Shown in pieces: positions 1 through 8,687 of a DNA stretch of 64,000 bases; position 1 is the stretch's first letter; every line of letters begins with the position of its first letter. The notes below the pieces were generated by a model that saw only the letters and a program-made list of their open reading frames with translations, was not told the DNA's origin and did no database searches. The DNA is from Hungatella sp. UBA4396 (GTDB lineage Bacteria > Bacillota > Clostridia > Lachnospirales > Lachnospiraceae). The position numbers were made by a program, and so were the translations under genes. The stretch spans positions 44,082-108,081 of the forward strand of contig DGRE01000020.1 of assembly GCA_002389905.1 (NCBI GenBank), read 5' to 3'.

Positions 1-1123
1 TTCCCTGCTCGCCATTCCTCTTTTTATCCTGGCGGGAAACATTATGAATAACGGCGGTATCGCCAGACGTCTCGTAAACTTTGCAAAACTGTTTGTGGGC
101 TGGTGCCCCGGTTCCCTTGCCCAGGCAAATATCTTGGGCAATATGCTCTTCGGAGCTCTGTCCGGTTCCTCCGTGGCAGCTGCTTCCGCCATGGGCGGCT
201 GTATCTACCCAATCCAAAAGGAAGAGGGATATGAACCGGCATTTGCCACTGCAGTAAATATTGCATCGGCTCCAACAGGACTTCTTATTCCCCCCACCAG
301 TGCGTTCATTGTATACTCCACTGTGGCAGGAGGTGTATCCATCTCAACACTTTTTATGGCAGGCTACGTGCCCGGTATCTTAATGGGTCTGGGTTCCATG
401 ATTGTGGCGTATATCTATGCAAAGAAGCATAAATATCCGGTCAGCGGCAGGCCTTCCCCGAAAGAGGCGCTTCGCGTAACCATTGAAGCCATACCGAGCC
501 TCCTTCTGATCATCATTGTAAGCGGCGGTATTGTAAGCGGGATCTTCACTGCAACAGAGGGTGCAGGAGTATCTGTGCTCTACTGCCTGATACTGTCACT
601 TTGTTACAAAAGCATTGATTTTAAGTCCTTTAAGAACCTCCTGGTAAGCAGCGCATGCACCAGCGGCATCATTCTGTTCCTGATTTCCGCCTCCTCGGCT
701 ATGTCATTCGTAATGGCATACTCCGGAATCCCTGCAGCAATCAGCGAGGCCATCATGAACATATCTACCAATAAATATGTAATCTTCCTGATGATGAACC
801 TGATTCTTATGGTGATTGGTATGTTTATGGATATCACACCGGCAATCCTGATTTTCACACCGATTTTTCTGCCGATTGCCGAAAGCCTTGGGATGTCCTC
901 CATCCAGTTTGGAGTCATGCTGATTTTCAACATGTGTCTGGGCAACATGACACCTCCCGTTGGCTCTGTATTGTTTGTCGGCTGCGGTATCAGCAAAATC
1001 AGCATCGAAAGCGTGGCAAAAACACTGTTGCCCTACTTTGTGGTCCTGTTCATGCTCCTGCTGGCAGTGACCTATATTCCGGCATTGTCCCTTGGCATTC
1101 CAACCCTGATGGGGTTGATATAA
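1..1123 (+). CDS. TRAP transporter large permease DctM-type, 5' partial
   Basis: Membrane subunit of a tripartite ATP-independent periplasmic transporter, which imports organic acids or similar small molecules with a sodium gradient. The open frame runs in from the left edge (first codon at base 2), and the residues before the first ATG at 44 (SLLAIPLFILAGNIM) continue the DctM family sequence, so that ATG is internal and the true start is outside the window. About 373 residues are visible, with many hydrophobic segments, the NxxxG..SGSSVA type motif and the PPT/PPVG reentrant segments typical of the family. The binding protein and small permease should lie upstream. Substrate cannot be told. 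It ends at a shared bidirectional terminator facing the next gene. Confidence 0.9.
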   Translation, partial: SLLAIPLFILAGNIMNNGGIARRLVNFAKLFVGWCPGSLAQANILGNMLFGALSGSSVAAASAMGGCIYPIQKEEGYEPAFATAVNIASAPTGLLIPPTSAFIVYSTVAGGVSISTLFMAGYVPGILMGLGSMIVAYIYAKKHKYPVSGRPSPKEALRVTIEAIPSLLLIIIVSGGIVSGIFTATEGAGVSVLYCLILSLCYKSIDFKSFKNLLVSSACTSGIILFLISASSAMSFVMAYSGIPAAISEAIMNISTNKYVIFLMMNLILMVIGMFMDITPAILIFTPIFLPIAESLGMSSIQFGVMLIFNMCLGNMTPPVGSVLFVGCGISKISIESVAKTLLPYFVVLFMLLLAVTYIPALSLGIPTLMGLI

Positions 1124-1149
1124 AAACATATAATATATCTAAACACCAT

Positions 1150-1188
1150 AAAACAGCTGCATTCACCTGATGTGAAAGCAGCTGTTTT
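1150..1188. terminator. bidirectional intrinsic terminator
   Basis: An 11-bp perfect stem (1150-1160 with 1178-1188) has A-run on the left and T-run on the right, so it can end transcription of the TRAP gene (+) and of the convergent permease gene (-). Confidence 0.85.
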
Positions 1189-1192
1189 ATTC

Positions 1193-2488
1193 TTAAAGAA
1201 TGACTGACAGAATTAAATTAAATATTGTAGAAGCTGCAACGCTGACCGGCACAGCTAAAAACAAAAGCCTCGGGAACATTGCGGTCCTTTCTTCGTCTGC
1301 AGAACAGGAGCCGAGCACCAGACTTCCTCCTGAAGAAAAGGGAGAAATGGCGGAGCTTTGTGCTCCGATTACAATACAGGTAAACAACAGTAAGGGACTG
1401 ATTCCTGAAGCCTCGGTAACAGCCGGAACCAGAGGATAAAGTGCCGGGCATACCACTCCCAAAGTGCTGGAAAAGAAACTCATAATAGCACCGACTACAC
1501 TCATTGCAACCGGAACTGCCCAGCCCGGCAGACTGCTGCCCACCCACGAAGCTAAAAGGTCAATGGTTCCTGCTGCTATTGCCACCTGAATCAACATTCC
1601 AACGCCACAGATCATAATAATTGTATTCCATGGCACTTTGGCAATTACATCTTTTTCAGGCGCCAATTTCAAGAACAGAGCAATTACTGAAAAAATAATT
1701 GCAGCCAGACCAACATCTATTTTGCTGTTAATAAACGAAATTGTTGCATTGCTCGGAACAATAATGTTTAAAACAGGAAATATGAGAACGGTCAGAATCA
1801 TCCCAATAATCAGATAAAGATTCATCTTCTGCTTTGCATTAAAATTCTCTGGTTTTTCAAATGAAGCTCCCTTTCCAATATTCCGGTTGCCGCGTGGGAT
1901 ATAACGAAATCCGGCAATCAGCAGAAGTGAAAATACAACACTGGAAATAAAGATAACTGCTGAATACTGGAATGAACTTTCAATAAATCCAGCTTCATCC
2001 ATCAGACCTCGGAAAATAATACCGCTTCCACTGGTCATAAAATTTGCCCCGGAAAGGGCTCCGCAGTTTACCGCAACCGCTCCGACTAATTTATCCATTT
2101 TAGCTTCACGGCAAATAAGAAGAGCAATTGGCGCCATAAATGCCATAACCGTAAAAAAGCCGGCTCCCAGTGCGGCAATTCCGGCACTGGCAAAATAAAG
2201 GGCAAATGGAAGCAGGCCAGGAAAATGGCGGAAAGCATATAACAAGTAACGGGCAGTTTTTTCCAATGTCCCGTTCACCAATGCAAAATTATAAAACAGT
2301 GACACTGAAAAAATAACGAACATGGTGCTCACAGGCCATGAGCCGATCACTTCTTTGGTTTTCATCCCCATTACAAAGCAGCCAATCACATACGCAAAAA
2401 CAATTGCAAATAATCCAGTATTATATTTCGTTTTATAGCCAATGGCAACTGCCAAAGCAATTGCACCCACAATCAGAATACTCAGCAT
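1193..2488 (-). CDS. MatC-like dicarboxylate/anion permease
   Basis: Polytopic membrane protein of 431 residues with about 11-12 hydrophobic segments. The N-terminal part resembles the MatC N-terminal domain of dicarboxylate carriers (ion transporter superfamily, related to SLC13/ArsB), and the central GAxSGANFMTSGSG and C-terminal AIMSFFSSTLGVV/SAISPFSSGG stretches look like the two helical hairpin signatures of that superfamily. It lies 13 bases after the DUF6282 gene and is probably co-transcribed with it, so the hydrolase may act on what the permease imports. A TRAP or GntP assignment fits less well. Substrate unknown. Confidence 0.7.
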   Translation of the reverse strand: MLSILIVGAIALAVAIGYKTKYNTGLFAIVFAYVIGCFVMGMKTKEVIGSWPVSTMFVIFSVSLFYNFALVNGTLEKTARYLLYAFRHFPGLLPFALYFASAGIAALGAGFFTVMAFMAPIALLICREAKMDKLVGAVAVNCGALSGANFMTSGSGIIFRGLMDEAGFIESSFQYSAVIFISSVVFSLLLIAGFRYIPRGNRNIGKGASFEKPENFNAKQKMNLYLIIGMILTVLIFPVLNIIVPSNATISFINSKIDVGLAAIIFSVIALFLKLAPEKDVIAKVPWNTIIMICGVGMLIQVAIAAGTIDLLASWVGSSLPGWAVPVAMSVVGAIMSFFSSTLGVVCPALYPLVPAVTEASGISPLLLFTCIVIGAQSSAISPFSSGGSLVLGSCSADEERTAMFPRLLFLAVPVSVAASTIFNLILSVIL

Positions 2489-2501
2489 AATTTTATCTCC
2501 C

Positions 2502-3365
2502 TTAATTAGTAATTCCCAATAACCTCTCTTGTATTGTGTGTGTCATATAATGGATTTCCTCCAAAGGTATGCCCTGTTCCAGCAGATAAGTCATATATTG
2601 TTCAAGAGCAATTTCCCAGTTAGGATTTTCTACTTGTCCGCCATCAGTGGAAATAATAACATTTTTATATCCGCAAGCCTCAATGGCTTCCAGATTGACA
2701 GGCATATTGCTTTGGTATTTGCCGCCTCCCATTGGCTGGGCAAAACAATGTTCTAAAAAGACATCATAATCTCTGACTATTCTAACCTGATCTTCCAGTG
2801 ACATTCCCACGAGCCACCATTCCGGATGTGTAACCACAATTTTCTCTATTCCGGCATCCCGCGCTGCCTCCACAACCCGGAAACACTCGTCTGGTGAAAG
2901 ATGGGCAGTGCCTAATACAGCATCAGAATCCTTAACTAAACGGAATACGTCTTTCAGCTGAGGGACAATCTTTCCGTTCTCAATAACGTCCACACAATCA
3001 ATGGGATTTTGCTTGTTTTGTTTCATGTGATTTCTGGCTGACTGGGTAGGCAGCCAGACAACTTTTGCCCCCAGTCTTAATGCGCTGTCTACAGCCGCAG
3101 GATTAATACCTCCAACCTGACGGTTTAAAGTTATACTGCCAAACATAGTAAAATCATTGCTGCCTTTATGCACCAATTCATTGTGGCGGTTGCATAAATA
3201 TGCCCGGTCCATAGTAGTGCCCTGGTGGCTTTTGATAACGATGGCTCTTGCTCCAACCCCAATCGCCGCTTCCATCAGTTCAAAGTCATCATAAGCACGG
3301 CGGCGGATATCAGGATTGGAATGCACATGCATATCAATCACCCCTTTTAGCGAAACTTTACACAT
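2502..3365 (-). CDS. DUF6282 family amidohydrolase-like protein
   Basis: A soluble 287-residue protein. The N-terminal DMHVHSNPD motif (HxH, about residues 11-19), a KSHQGTT stretch, THPEWW near the middle and ISTDGG near residue 240 are the pattern of a metal-dependent TIM-barrel hydrolase of the amidohydrolase/PHP type; I recognise the whole as the DUF6282 family. No reaction is established for this family as far as I know. It is first in a two-gene unit with the MatC-like permease and divergent from a LysR regulator, which suggests catabolism of an imported organic acid or amide. No signal peptide is seen, so it is cytosolic. Confidence 0.7.
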   Translation of the reverse strand: MCKVSLKGVIDMHVHSNPDIRRRAYDDFELMEAAIGVGARAIVIKSHQGTTMDRAYLCNRHNELVHKGSNDFTMFGSITLNRQVGGINPAAVDSALRLGAKVVWLPTQSARNHMKQNKQNPIDCVDVIENGKIVPQLKDVFRLVKDSDAVLGTAHLSPDECFRVVEAARDAGIEKIVVTHPEWWLVGMSLEDQVRIVRDYDVFLEHCFAQPMGGGKYQSNMPVNLEAIEACGYKNVIISTDGGQVENPNWEIALEQYMTYLLEQGIPLEEIHYMTHTIQERLLGITN

Positions 3366-3382
3366 TTCATTCTCCCTTCCTA

Positions 3383-3411
3383 TTGTTATTTGTTTAAAAT
3401 TATTCTATAAT
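3383..3411 (+). promoter_or_regulatory. promoter of the LysR gene
   Basis: TTGTTA at 3383-3388 and a perfect TATAAT at 3406-3411 are 17 bases apart, in the 114-base divergent space before the LysR gene. Confidence 0.6.
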
Positions 3412-3452
3412 AGCAAAGCAATTAATGGAATCGAAAAGAATAGATATGTCAT

Positions 3453-3467
3453 ATCGGAAAAACCGAT
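3453..3467. promoter_or_regulatory. dyad ATCGG-5-CCGAT, possible operator
   Basis: A short inverted repeat (ATCGG, five A, CCGAT) lies just before the LysR start at 3480 and within its transcript leader. It could be an autoregulatory operator or a hairpin near the ribosome binding site. It does not match the plain T-N11-A LysR box exactly. Confidence 0.3.
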
Positions 3468-3479
3468 GGGAGAATACAG

Positions 3480-4400
3480 ATGCATTTACGAGAGTTAAAT
3501 TATGTGGTGACATTGGCAGATGAAGGAAGCATCACACGAGCTGCAGACCGCCTTTATATGGCGCAGTCAAGCCTGAGCCAATTTTTACAGCAGTATGAAG
3601 CAGAGCTGGGCATGGCGCTATTCGTCCGGACGTCAAAAGGATTGAGTCCCACAGCGGCGGGGAACCTGTTTATAGAAAATGCAAGAAGCATTCTCTATCA
3701 TTACCGGCTGGTGAGAAACGAGATGTATGATATGGAACATCTGCAGAAGGGACAGATCACCTTAGGAATCAGTTCTTTCAGAGGCTCTTACATGCTTCCG
3801 CCGATCCTGAAGCAGTTTTATTTGCACTATCCGAAAATAACAGTAAATGTTGTAGAAGCCAATAGTATTGCTTTGGAAGAAAAAATTCTGGAAGGGGAAG
3901 TTGATCTGGCCCTTGTAGCACTTCCGCTAAAGAAGCTGAACCATGAAGTGGAGGTGTTAAAGTCTGACGAAATACTGTTGGTCACGAATAAGTCACATCC
4001 CATAACCAACTGCCTACACAAAAAAGACACCTACCCTTTTGCCTGGGTTGATTTAAAAGAAATTATTGATTTTGAGTTTATACTAAGTGATTATGATACC
4101 ATCTTGGGAATAAAAAGCAGGCAGGCATTTCGGAAAGCCGGGCTGAAGCCATATGCCAGAAATACAACAATTACTGCGGCAATGGCAGCGGCAATGGCGA
4201 GAGAAGGTTTAGGTCTTGCTTTTACTTATCGTTCATGCGTTGGTGAATTCAACGAAGCTGTTTATATTTCCATCGGAACTGAGGGTGTTTACGTGGATCT
4301 TGCACTGGCATATCCTTATGCAGAATACCGTTCTAAGGCAGCATCAGCACTGGGGGAAATGATTTATGAATTTCAAAAGAATATTGCCCTTTCAAAATGA
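3480..4400 (+). CDS. LysR family transcriptional regulator
   Basis: A 306-residue regulator. Residues 1-60 form the winged helix-turn-helix (LNYVVTLADEGSITRAADRLYMAQSSLSQ), followed by the usual linker helix and a periplasmic-binding-protein-like effector domain from about residue 90 (GQITLGISSFRGSYMLPP). Length is normal for the family. Divergent placement from the DUF6282-permease pair makes that pair its most likely target, with an organic acid or related compound as co-inducer; this is inference. ATG at 3480 is preceded by GGGAGA at suitable distance. Confidence 0.93.
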   Translation: MHLRELNYVVTLADEGSITRAADRLYMAQSSLSQFLQQYEAELGMALFVRTSKGLSPTAAGNLFIENARSILYHYRLVRNEMYDMEHLQKGQITLGISSFRGSYMLPPILKQFYLHYPKITVNVVEANSIALEEKILEGEVDLALVALPLKKLNHEVEVLKSDEILLVTNKSHPITNCLHKKDTYPFAWVDLKEIIDFEFILSDYDTILGIKSRQAFRKAGLKPYARNTTITAAMAAAMAREGLGLAFTYRSCVGEFNEAVYISIGTEGVYVDLALAYPYAEYRSKAASALGEMIYEFQKNIALSK

Positions 4401-4454
4401 TATGTCAGTGCATTTTCTTTAGCCTGACTTTTGTAGCAAAGAGAGCAAAAAAAT

Positions 4455-4489
4455 GCCCTCAATCCCAGTAAATTCAAGGGATTGGGGGC
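4455..4489. terminator. bidirectional terminator
   Basis: A 12-bp stem (4455-4466 with 4478-4489, one G-T pair) between convergent lysR and oppF genes. T-run follows on the + side and A-run precedes it, giving a U-run for the minus transcript. Confidence 0.8.
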
Positions 4490-4540
4490 TTGTCATTTTT
4501 TCATGTTTTCATGGGGATTTCTTTATTCGTTCCGTCTCTT

Positions 4541-5467
4541 CTATTTGGTCCAGGCCGCAAGCTCCTCAGTCGTTGCCAGAACGTAATGCTGGCCGCCGAT
4601 GTGCTGCTGTACTCCCTTTCCATAATCAATTCCGCTGGTTTTATAATCATAGCTGACAGCTGTCCGGCTCCTCTCCTCAATGGGATTGGGCTGCGGTATA
4701 GCTGAAAGCAGGGACTTGGTGTAGGGATGAATCGGATGGTCAAAAATCTCATCCTTTGTTCCCGTTTCCACCAGATGTCCCAGGTGAAGCACTCCGATCC
4801 GGTCAGAGATATATTTTACCATGGATAAATCATGGGCAATAAACAAATAGGCTGTATTGGTCCTAGTCTGGATGTCCTTCATCAGATTCACTACCTGAGC
4901 CTGAATGGACACATCCAGCGCACTGATTGCCTCATCAGCAATAATCAAATCCGGGTTCATGATCAGCGCTCTGGCAATGCCGATCCGCTGTCTCTGTCCG
5001 CCGGAAAACTGATGGGGATAACGGTCCGCATGCTCGCTTGCAAGTCCCACCATATCCAGAATCTGATACACCTTCTCCCGGCGCTCCTCCTGGCTGTTAT
5101 ACAGGTGGTGGATATCCAGCCCCTGTGCAATAATATCCATAACCTTTTTCCTGGGATTCAAGCATGCCATAGGGTCCTGGAAAATCATCTGCATTCTGGT
5201 GCGGAGAAGCTTCGTATCCTTGGCAGAAAGCTTCCCGGAAATATTCTGTCCGTTAAAAATCACCTCACCTGCCGTAGGCTCGTACAACCGGATAATGGAA
5301 CGTCCGATGGTGGACTTTCCGCTTCCTGATTCACCAACCAGTCCATAGGTTTCCCCGGGATAAATCTCAAAGGAAACGCCATCCACCGCTCGAACCGTAA
5401 ACTTACGGCTCACCTTAAAATACTGCTTTAAATCATTTACCTTTAACAGAGGCTCTCTCTTTTCCAT
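4541..5467 (-). CDS. oppF: oligopeptide ABC transporter ATP-binding protein OppF
   Basis: One of two ATPases of an oligopeptide/dipeptide importer, 308 residues, cytosolic face of the membrane. Walker A GESGSGKST, signature SGGQRQR, Walker B IIADEA and the C-terminal oligo_HPY-type extension (HPYTKSLLSAIP) are visible. It overlaps or abuts oppD: GTG at 5470 (TAGTG overlap) and ATG at 5467 are both possible; ATG is chosen, with GGAGG ten bases upstream. Last gene of the oppABCDF unit ending at the terminator at 4455-4489. Peptide specificity cannot be read from sequence. Confidence 0.92.
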   Translation of the reverse strand: MEKREPLLKVNDLKQYFKVSRKFTVRAVDGVSFEIYPGETYGLVGESGSGKSTIGRSIIRLYEPTAGEVIFNGQNISGKLSAKDTKLLRTRMQMIFQDPMACLNPRKKVMDIIAQGLDIHHLYNSQEERREKVYQILDMVGLASEHADRYPHQFSGGQRQRIGIARALIMNPDLIIADEAISALDVSIQAQVVNLMKDIQTRTNTAYLFIAHDLSMVKYISDRIGVLHLGHLVETGTKDEIFDHPIHPYTKSLLSAIPQPNPIEERSRTAVSYDYKTSGIDYGKGVQQHIGGQHYVLATTEELAAWTK

Positions 5468-5469
5468 CA

Positions 5470-6558
5470 CTATCTCGCCTCCTTTTCCGTAACCGGTCCG
5501 TCTTTCAACATCATATCAATTCTCTTTCTCAGCTCTTCCGGCATAGAAACCTCAGGAGCATTCTCATGAAGAAGCCAGGTGGCAGCATAATGAGTATCCG
5601 ATATTTTAAACATGGGCGGTTCTTTCTTAAAATCAATGTTCAAAGCATAAATATTTCGGGGAGCAAAGGAATCTCCATCCACACCTCCCAGCAGGTTGGG
5701 CGGGCTTCCGGGTATGGTATAAAGCTTGTCATCGGTGCTGTTTAAATCCGGCATAGCGGATAACAGCCCCCAGGTATAGGGATGTCTGGGCTGGTAAAAA
5801 ATCTCCTCGGTTGTGCCCATTTCCACCACCTTGCCCGCATACATAACTTCAACATAGTCCGCAACCTTAGCCACCACTCCTAAATCGTGGGTGATATAGA
5901 TAACAGAAATCCCTGTCTTTGCCTGAATATCCTTAATAAGCTCCAGAATCTTAGCCTGAATGGTCACATCCAAAGCCGTGGTTGGCTCATCACAGATCAG
6001 CAGCTCCGGATCACAGGATAAGGCAATGGCAATTACCACTCTCTGCCTCATACCTCCGGAAAGCTGGTGGGGATAATTCTTCATCCGCTTCTCCGGGTCT
6101 GTAATACCTACCAGCTCCAGCAGCTTGATGGCCTTTTCATAGGCTTCCTTTTTAGGAGTATGGTAATGATAAATCATTCCCTCCATAATCTGTGCGCCTA
6201 TGGTCATGGTCGGATTCAAGGAGGTCATAGGGTCCTGAAATACCATGGCAATTCTCTTGCCGTTGATATGGCTTCTCATGTCCCTTTTTGAGAGGGTGAG
6301 CAGGTCCGTTATCACCTCTTCATTTCCCCTGTTGTATGTGAACTCAATGCTTCCGCTGTTGATCTTTCCATTGCTGCTTAAAATGCCCATAATCGCTTTT
6401 ACTGTTACCGACTTACCGCTGCCGCTTTCTCCTACGATAGCAAGGGTTTCTCCCTTATACAGCGAAAGGTTCATGCCCCGGATTACGTTCACTTCACCGG
6501 CTGAAGTTTTAAAGGATATGGACAAATCCTTGATTGATAAAATCTTTTTCTTTTCCAT
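5470..6558 (-). CDS. oppD: oligopeptide ABC transporter ATP-binding protein OppD
   Basis: Second ATPase of the importer, 362 residues. Walker A GESGSGKSV, signature LSGGMRQRV, Walker B LLICDEPTTALD and the H-loop THDLG are present, with a long C-terminal oligo_HPY region (HPYTWGLLSAMP). The final ~40 residues (KEPPMFKISDTHYAATWLLHENAPE) match the tail also seen in the second OppD of this window. GGAGG lies before the ATG; the gene starts 10 bases after oppC ends. Confidence 0.93.
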   Translation of the reverse strand: MEKKKILSIKDLSISFKTSAGEVNVIRGMNLSLYKGETLAIVGESGSGKSVTVKAIMGILSSNGKINSGSIEFTYNRGNEEVITDLLTLSKRDMRSHINGKRIAMVFQDPMTSLNPTMTIGAQIMEGMIYHYHTPKKEAYEKAIKLLELVGITDPEKRMKNYPHQLSGGMRQRVVIAIALSCDPELLICDEPTTALDVTIQAKILELIKDIQAKTGISVIYITHDLGVVAKVADYVEVMYAGKVVEMGTTEEIFYQPRHPYTWGLLSAMPDLNSTDDKLYTIPGSPPNLLGGVDGDSFAPRNIYALNIDFKKEPPMFKISDTHYAATWLLHENAPEVSMPEELRKRIDMMLKDGPVTEKEAR

Positions 6559-6568
6559 CTTCCGCCTC

Positions 6569-7621
6569 CTACATTTCCTTCATCTTGGGATCAAACGCAT
6601 CCCTGAGACCGTCTGCCATCATGTTAAAACTCAGCATAATGATTGCCAGCACGATTACCGGGAAGATAATCATATAAGGATGAGTTGTAAACGACTTAAA
6701 TGCGTCGCTGATCAGGGAGCCCAAAGATGCAAGGGGCTGGGGTACTCCAAGACCGATAAAGGCCAGGAACGCTTCCGTAAATATTGCGTTAGGGATGGAA
6801 AACATGGACATAATAATCAACTGTCCGAAAATGTTCGGCAGTATTTCCTTAAAGATAATAAACAAATCCTTAGCCCCCAGGGTCTTGGAAGCCAGAATGA
6901 ATTCCTGCTCCTTCAGCTTTAACACCTGGGCTCTTGCAATTCTGCTCATTCCGATCCAGCCGGTAATAGCCAGGGCAAGAGTGATGGTGACCAGACCCGG
7001 CCTAAATACCAGGATTAACAAGGTAACAATCACCAGTGTAGGAATGCCGTTAAGCACCTCAGAAATACGCTGCAGCACCATGTCCACCTTGCCACCGAAG
7101 TATCCGGAGGTCAAGCCATAGATCATGCCAAAGCACATGTCCACAATAACAGCAACAAGAGCGATGTAAAGTGAAATTCTGGTTCCGGTCCAGGTTCTGG
7201 TGAAGATATCCCTTCCCAGGACATCAGTTCCAAACCAGTAATAAACATCCTCCAGCCCGGTAGAGGTACCGTCCTTTGATACATATTTATTTTGAACAAT
7301 GATACCTGTGGAAGTGCTCATCTGTTCAGAACCGTCAAAAATGCCCACCTTTTCCATTCCTGGAATTCTGGGAGCCAGGTTCTGATGGGAAATGATCTGG
7401 GAATCATAGGTATGCTCCGTCATATTGGGGCCGATCACAGCCATGAGGATAACAAGCAGAATGAGAACGGTTCCCACAACTGCCCCTTTGTTCTTTGTAA
7501 ACCTTGCCAGAATATCCTTCCACATGGGTTTGCTTGGAAAGGTTTCATCCACACGGGAGATTTTTTCCGCACCGACCAGTAAAAAGTCGTCCGGTGCAAA
7601 TTCAAATTCTGTTTTATTCAT
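6569..7621 (-). CDS. oppC: oligopeptide ABC transporter permease OppC
   Basis: Inner-membrane permease of 350 residues. A cytosolic N-terminal segment precedes the first membrane helix (GAVVGTVLILLVILMAVIG), a large extracytoplasmic loop follows, and the DPP transport domain with the EAA-type motif (RAQVLKLKEQEFILASKTLGA) occupies the second half. ATG at 7621 is chosen over upstream ATGs because AAAGGGG sits 7 bases before it; it overlaps the end of oppB by 8 bases. Confidence 0.92.
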   Translation of the reverse strand: MNKTEFEFAPDDFLLVGAEKISRVDETFPSKPMWKDILARFTKNKGAVVGTVLILLVILMAVIGPNMTEHTYDSQIISHQNLAPRIPGMEKVGIFDGSEQMSTSTGIIVQNKYVSKDGTSTGLEDVYYWFGTDVLGRDIFTRTWTGTRISLYIALVAVIVDMCFGMIYGLTSGYFGGKVDMVLQRISEVLNGIPTLVIVTLLILVFRPGLVTITLALAITGWIGMSRIARAQVLKLKEQEFILASKTLGAKDLFIIFKEILPNIFGQLIIMSMFSIPNAIFTEAFLAFIGLGVPQPLASLGSLISDAFKSFTTHPYMIIFPVIVLAIIMLSFNMMADGLRDAFDPKMKEM

Positions 7622-8555
7622 GATCATTCCCCTTTGCCAGTCTGATTCTCGGATCAATGACACCGTAAAGAATATCCACCACGAGCATAATTCCAATATA
7701 CATAATACTGTAAATAAAGGTCAGCGCCACAACCACATTATAGTCGTTGGATTGAATGGCTGATACCAGAAGACTTCCGATTCCAGGTATGGAAAACAGT
7801 TTTTCAATAACCAGGCTTCCTGTCATCAGTCCCACCACCAGAGGAGCTAATACCGTGATAATAGGGATCAGGGCATTTCTCAGGGCGTGCTTGAAAATCA
7901 GACGGAAGCTGTTGAGTCCCTTGCTTTCTGCCAAAAGCATGTAATCAGAACCCAATACCTCCAACATCTCTGTTCTGGTAAAACGGGCCACCGTCGCTAT
8001 GGTGAACATGCAAAGAGATATGGTAGGCATAATAGAGGAATAAACAGGCGCCTGCATCTGATAAAGCAGAGGGAACCATTTCAGCCGGAATCCCAGGAAG
8101 TAAATCAGAGCCATAGCAAATACATAGGATGGCAGGCTCACACCCAATACGGAAATAAAAGTGGTAATGGTATCATAAATGGTGTTATGCTTGATTGCCG
8201 CTATAATGCCCAGAATCAAGCCGATAATTGTGCCGATCAGGATTGCCTGGCCTCCGATTCTTAAGGAAATAGGCAGTCTTGTTTCAAGCAGGGCTGTAAT
8301 GGGCGTATTCTTGGATATGGTATAGGAAACCCCAAAATCTCCGCTCAGCATTGCTCTGATGTAATTAAAAAAACGTGCCATCAATGGCTGATCCAGCCCA
8401 TACTTTGCGTTGAGGATGGCCCGCTGGGTCTCCGTCAGCTTTTCGTCGTTAAATGGTGATCCGGGCATAAACTCCAGCATCAAAAATAATATCAAAAGGA
8501 TCACCAGCAGGGTCACGACGGATATTGCAACCCGCTTCATTATATATTTTTTCAC
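7614..8555 (-). CDS. oppB: oligopeptide ABC transporter permease OppB
   Basis: Permease partner of OppC, 313 residues, six predicted helices, with the GLDQPLMARFFNYI segment and the EAA-type motif (RTEMLEVLGSDYMLLAESKGL). The start is taken as GTG at 8555 (VKKYIMKR) because AAGGAG lies nine bases upstream; the longer reading would put unrelated residues in the intergenic hairpin. It follows the binding-protein gene after a 132-base gap with a terminator-like hairpin. Confidence 0.92.
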   Translation of the reverse strand: MKKYIMKRVAISVVTLLVILLILFLMLEFMPGSPFNDEKLTETQRAILNAKYGLDQPLMARFFNYIRAMLSGDFGVSYTISKNTPITALLETRLPISLRIGGQAILIGTIIGLILGIIAAIKHNTIYDTITTFISVLGVSLPSYVFAMALIYFLGFRLKWFPLLYQMQAPVYSSIMPTISLCMFTIATVARFTRTEMLEVLGSDYMLLAESKGLNSFRLIFKHALRNALIPIITVLAPLVVGLMTGSLVIEKLFSIPGIGSLLVSAIQSNDYNVVVALTFIYSIMYIGIMLVVDILYGVIDPRIRLAKGNDHE

Positions 8556-8593
8556 AGATACACACTCCTTATCTGCAGTAAGAAAAACAGTAA

Positions 8594-8646
8594 GTAAAAA
8601 ATAGTGACGCCGTCTTCTGTGGCAGGCACACCCGACAGCGTCACTA
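8594..8646 (-). terminator. intra-operon hairpin with U-run between oppA and oppB
   Basis: A perfect 9-bp stem (8602-8610 with 8638-8646) followed on the minus strand by six T. As it lies after the binding-protein gene and before the permease, it probably lets most transcripts end after oppA, which would give more binding protein than permease. Confidence 0.65.
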
Positions 8647-8687
8647 CAATGCATTCCTGATAAAGCGGAATAGTCTGCTTCTACCGA

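Noticed and set aside
42..275. Antisense and alternative-frame open frames throughout, for example a minus-strand frame under the TRAP gene
   Set aside because: They lie inside well-supported genes, lack family similarity and ribosome sites, and have shadow-like composition.
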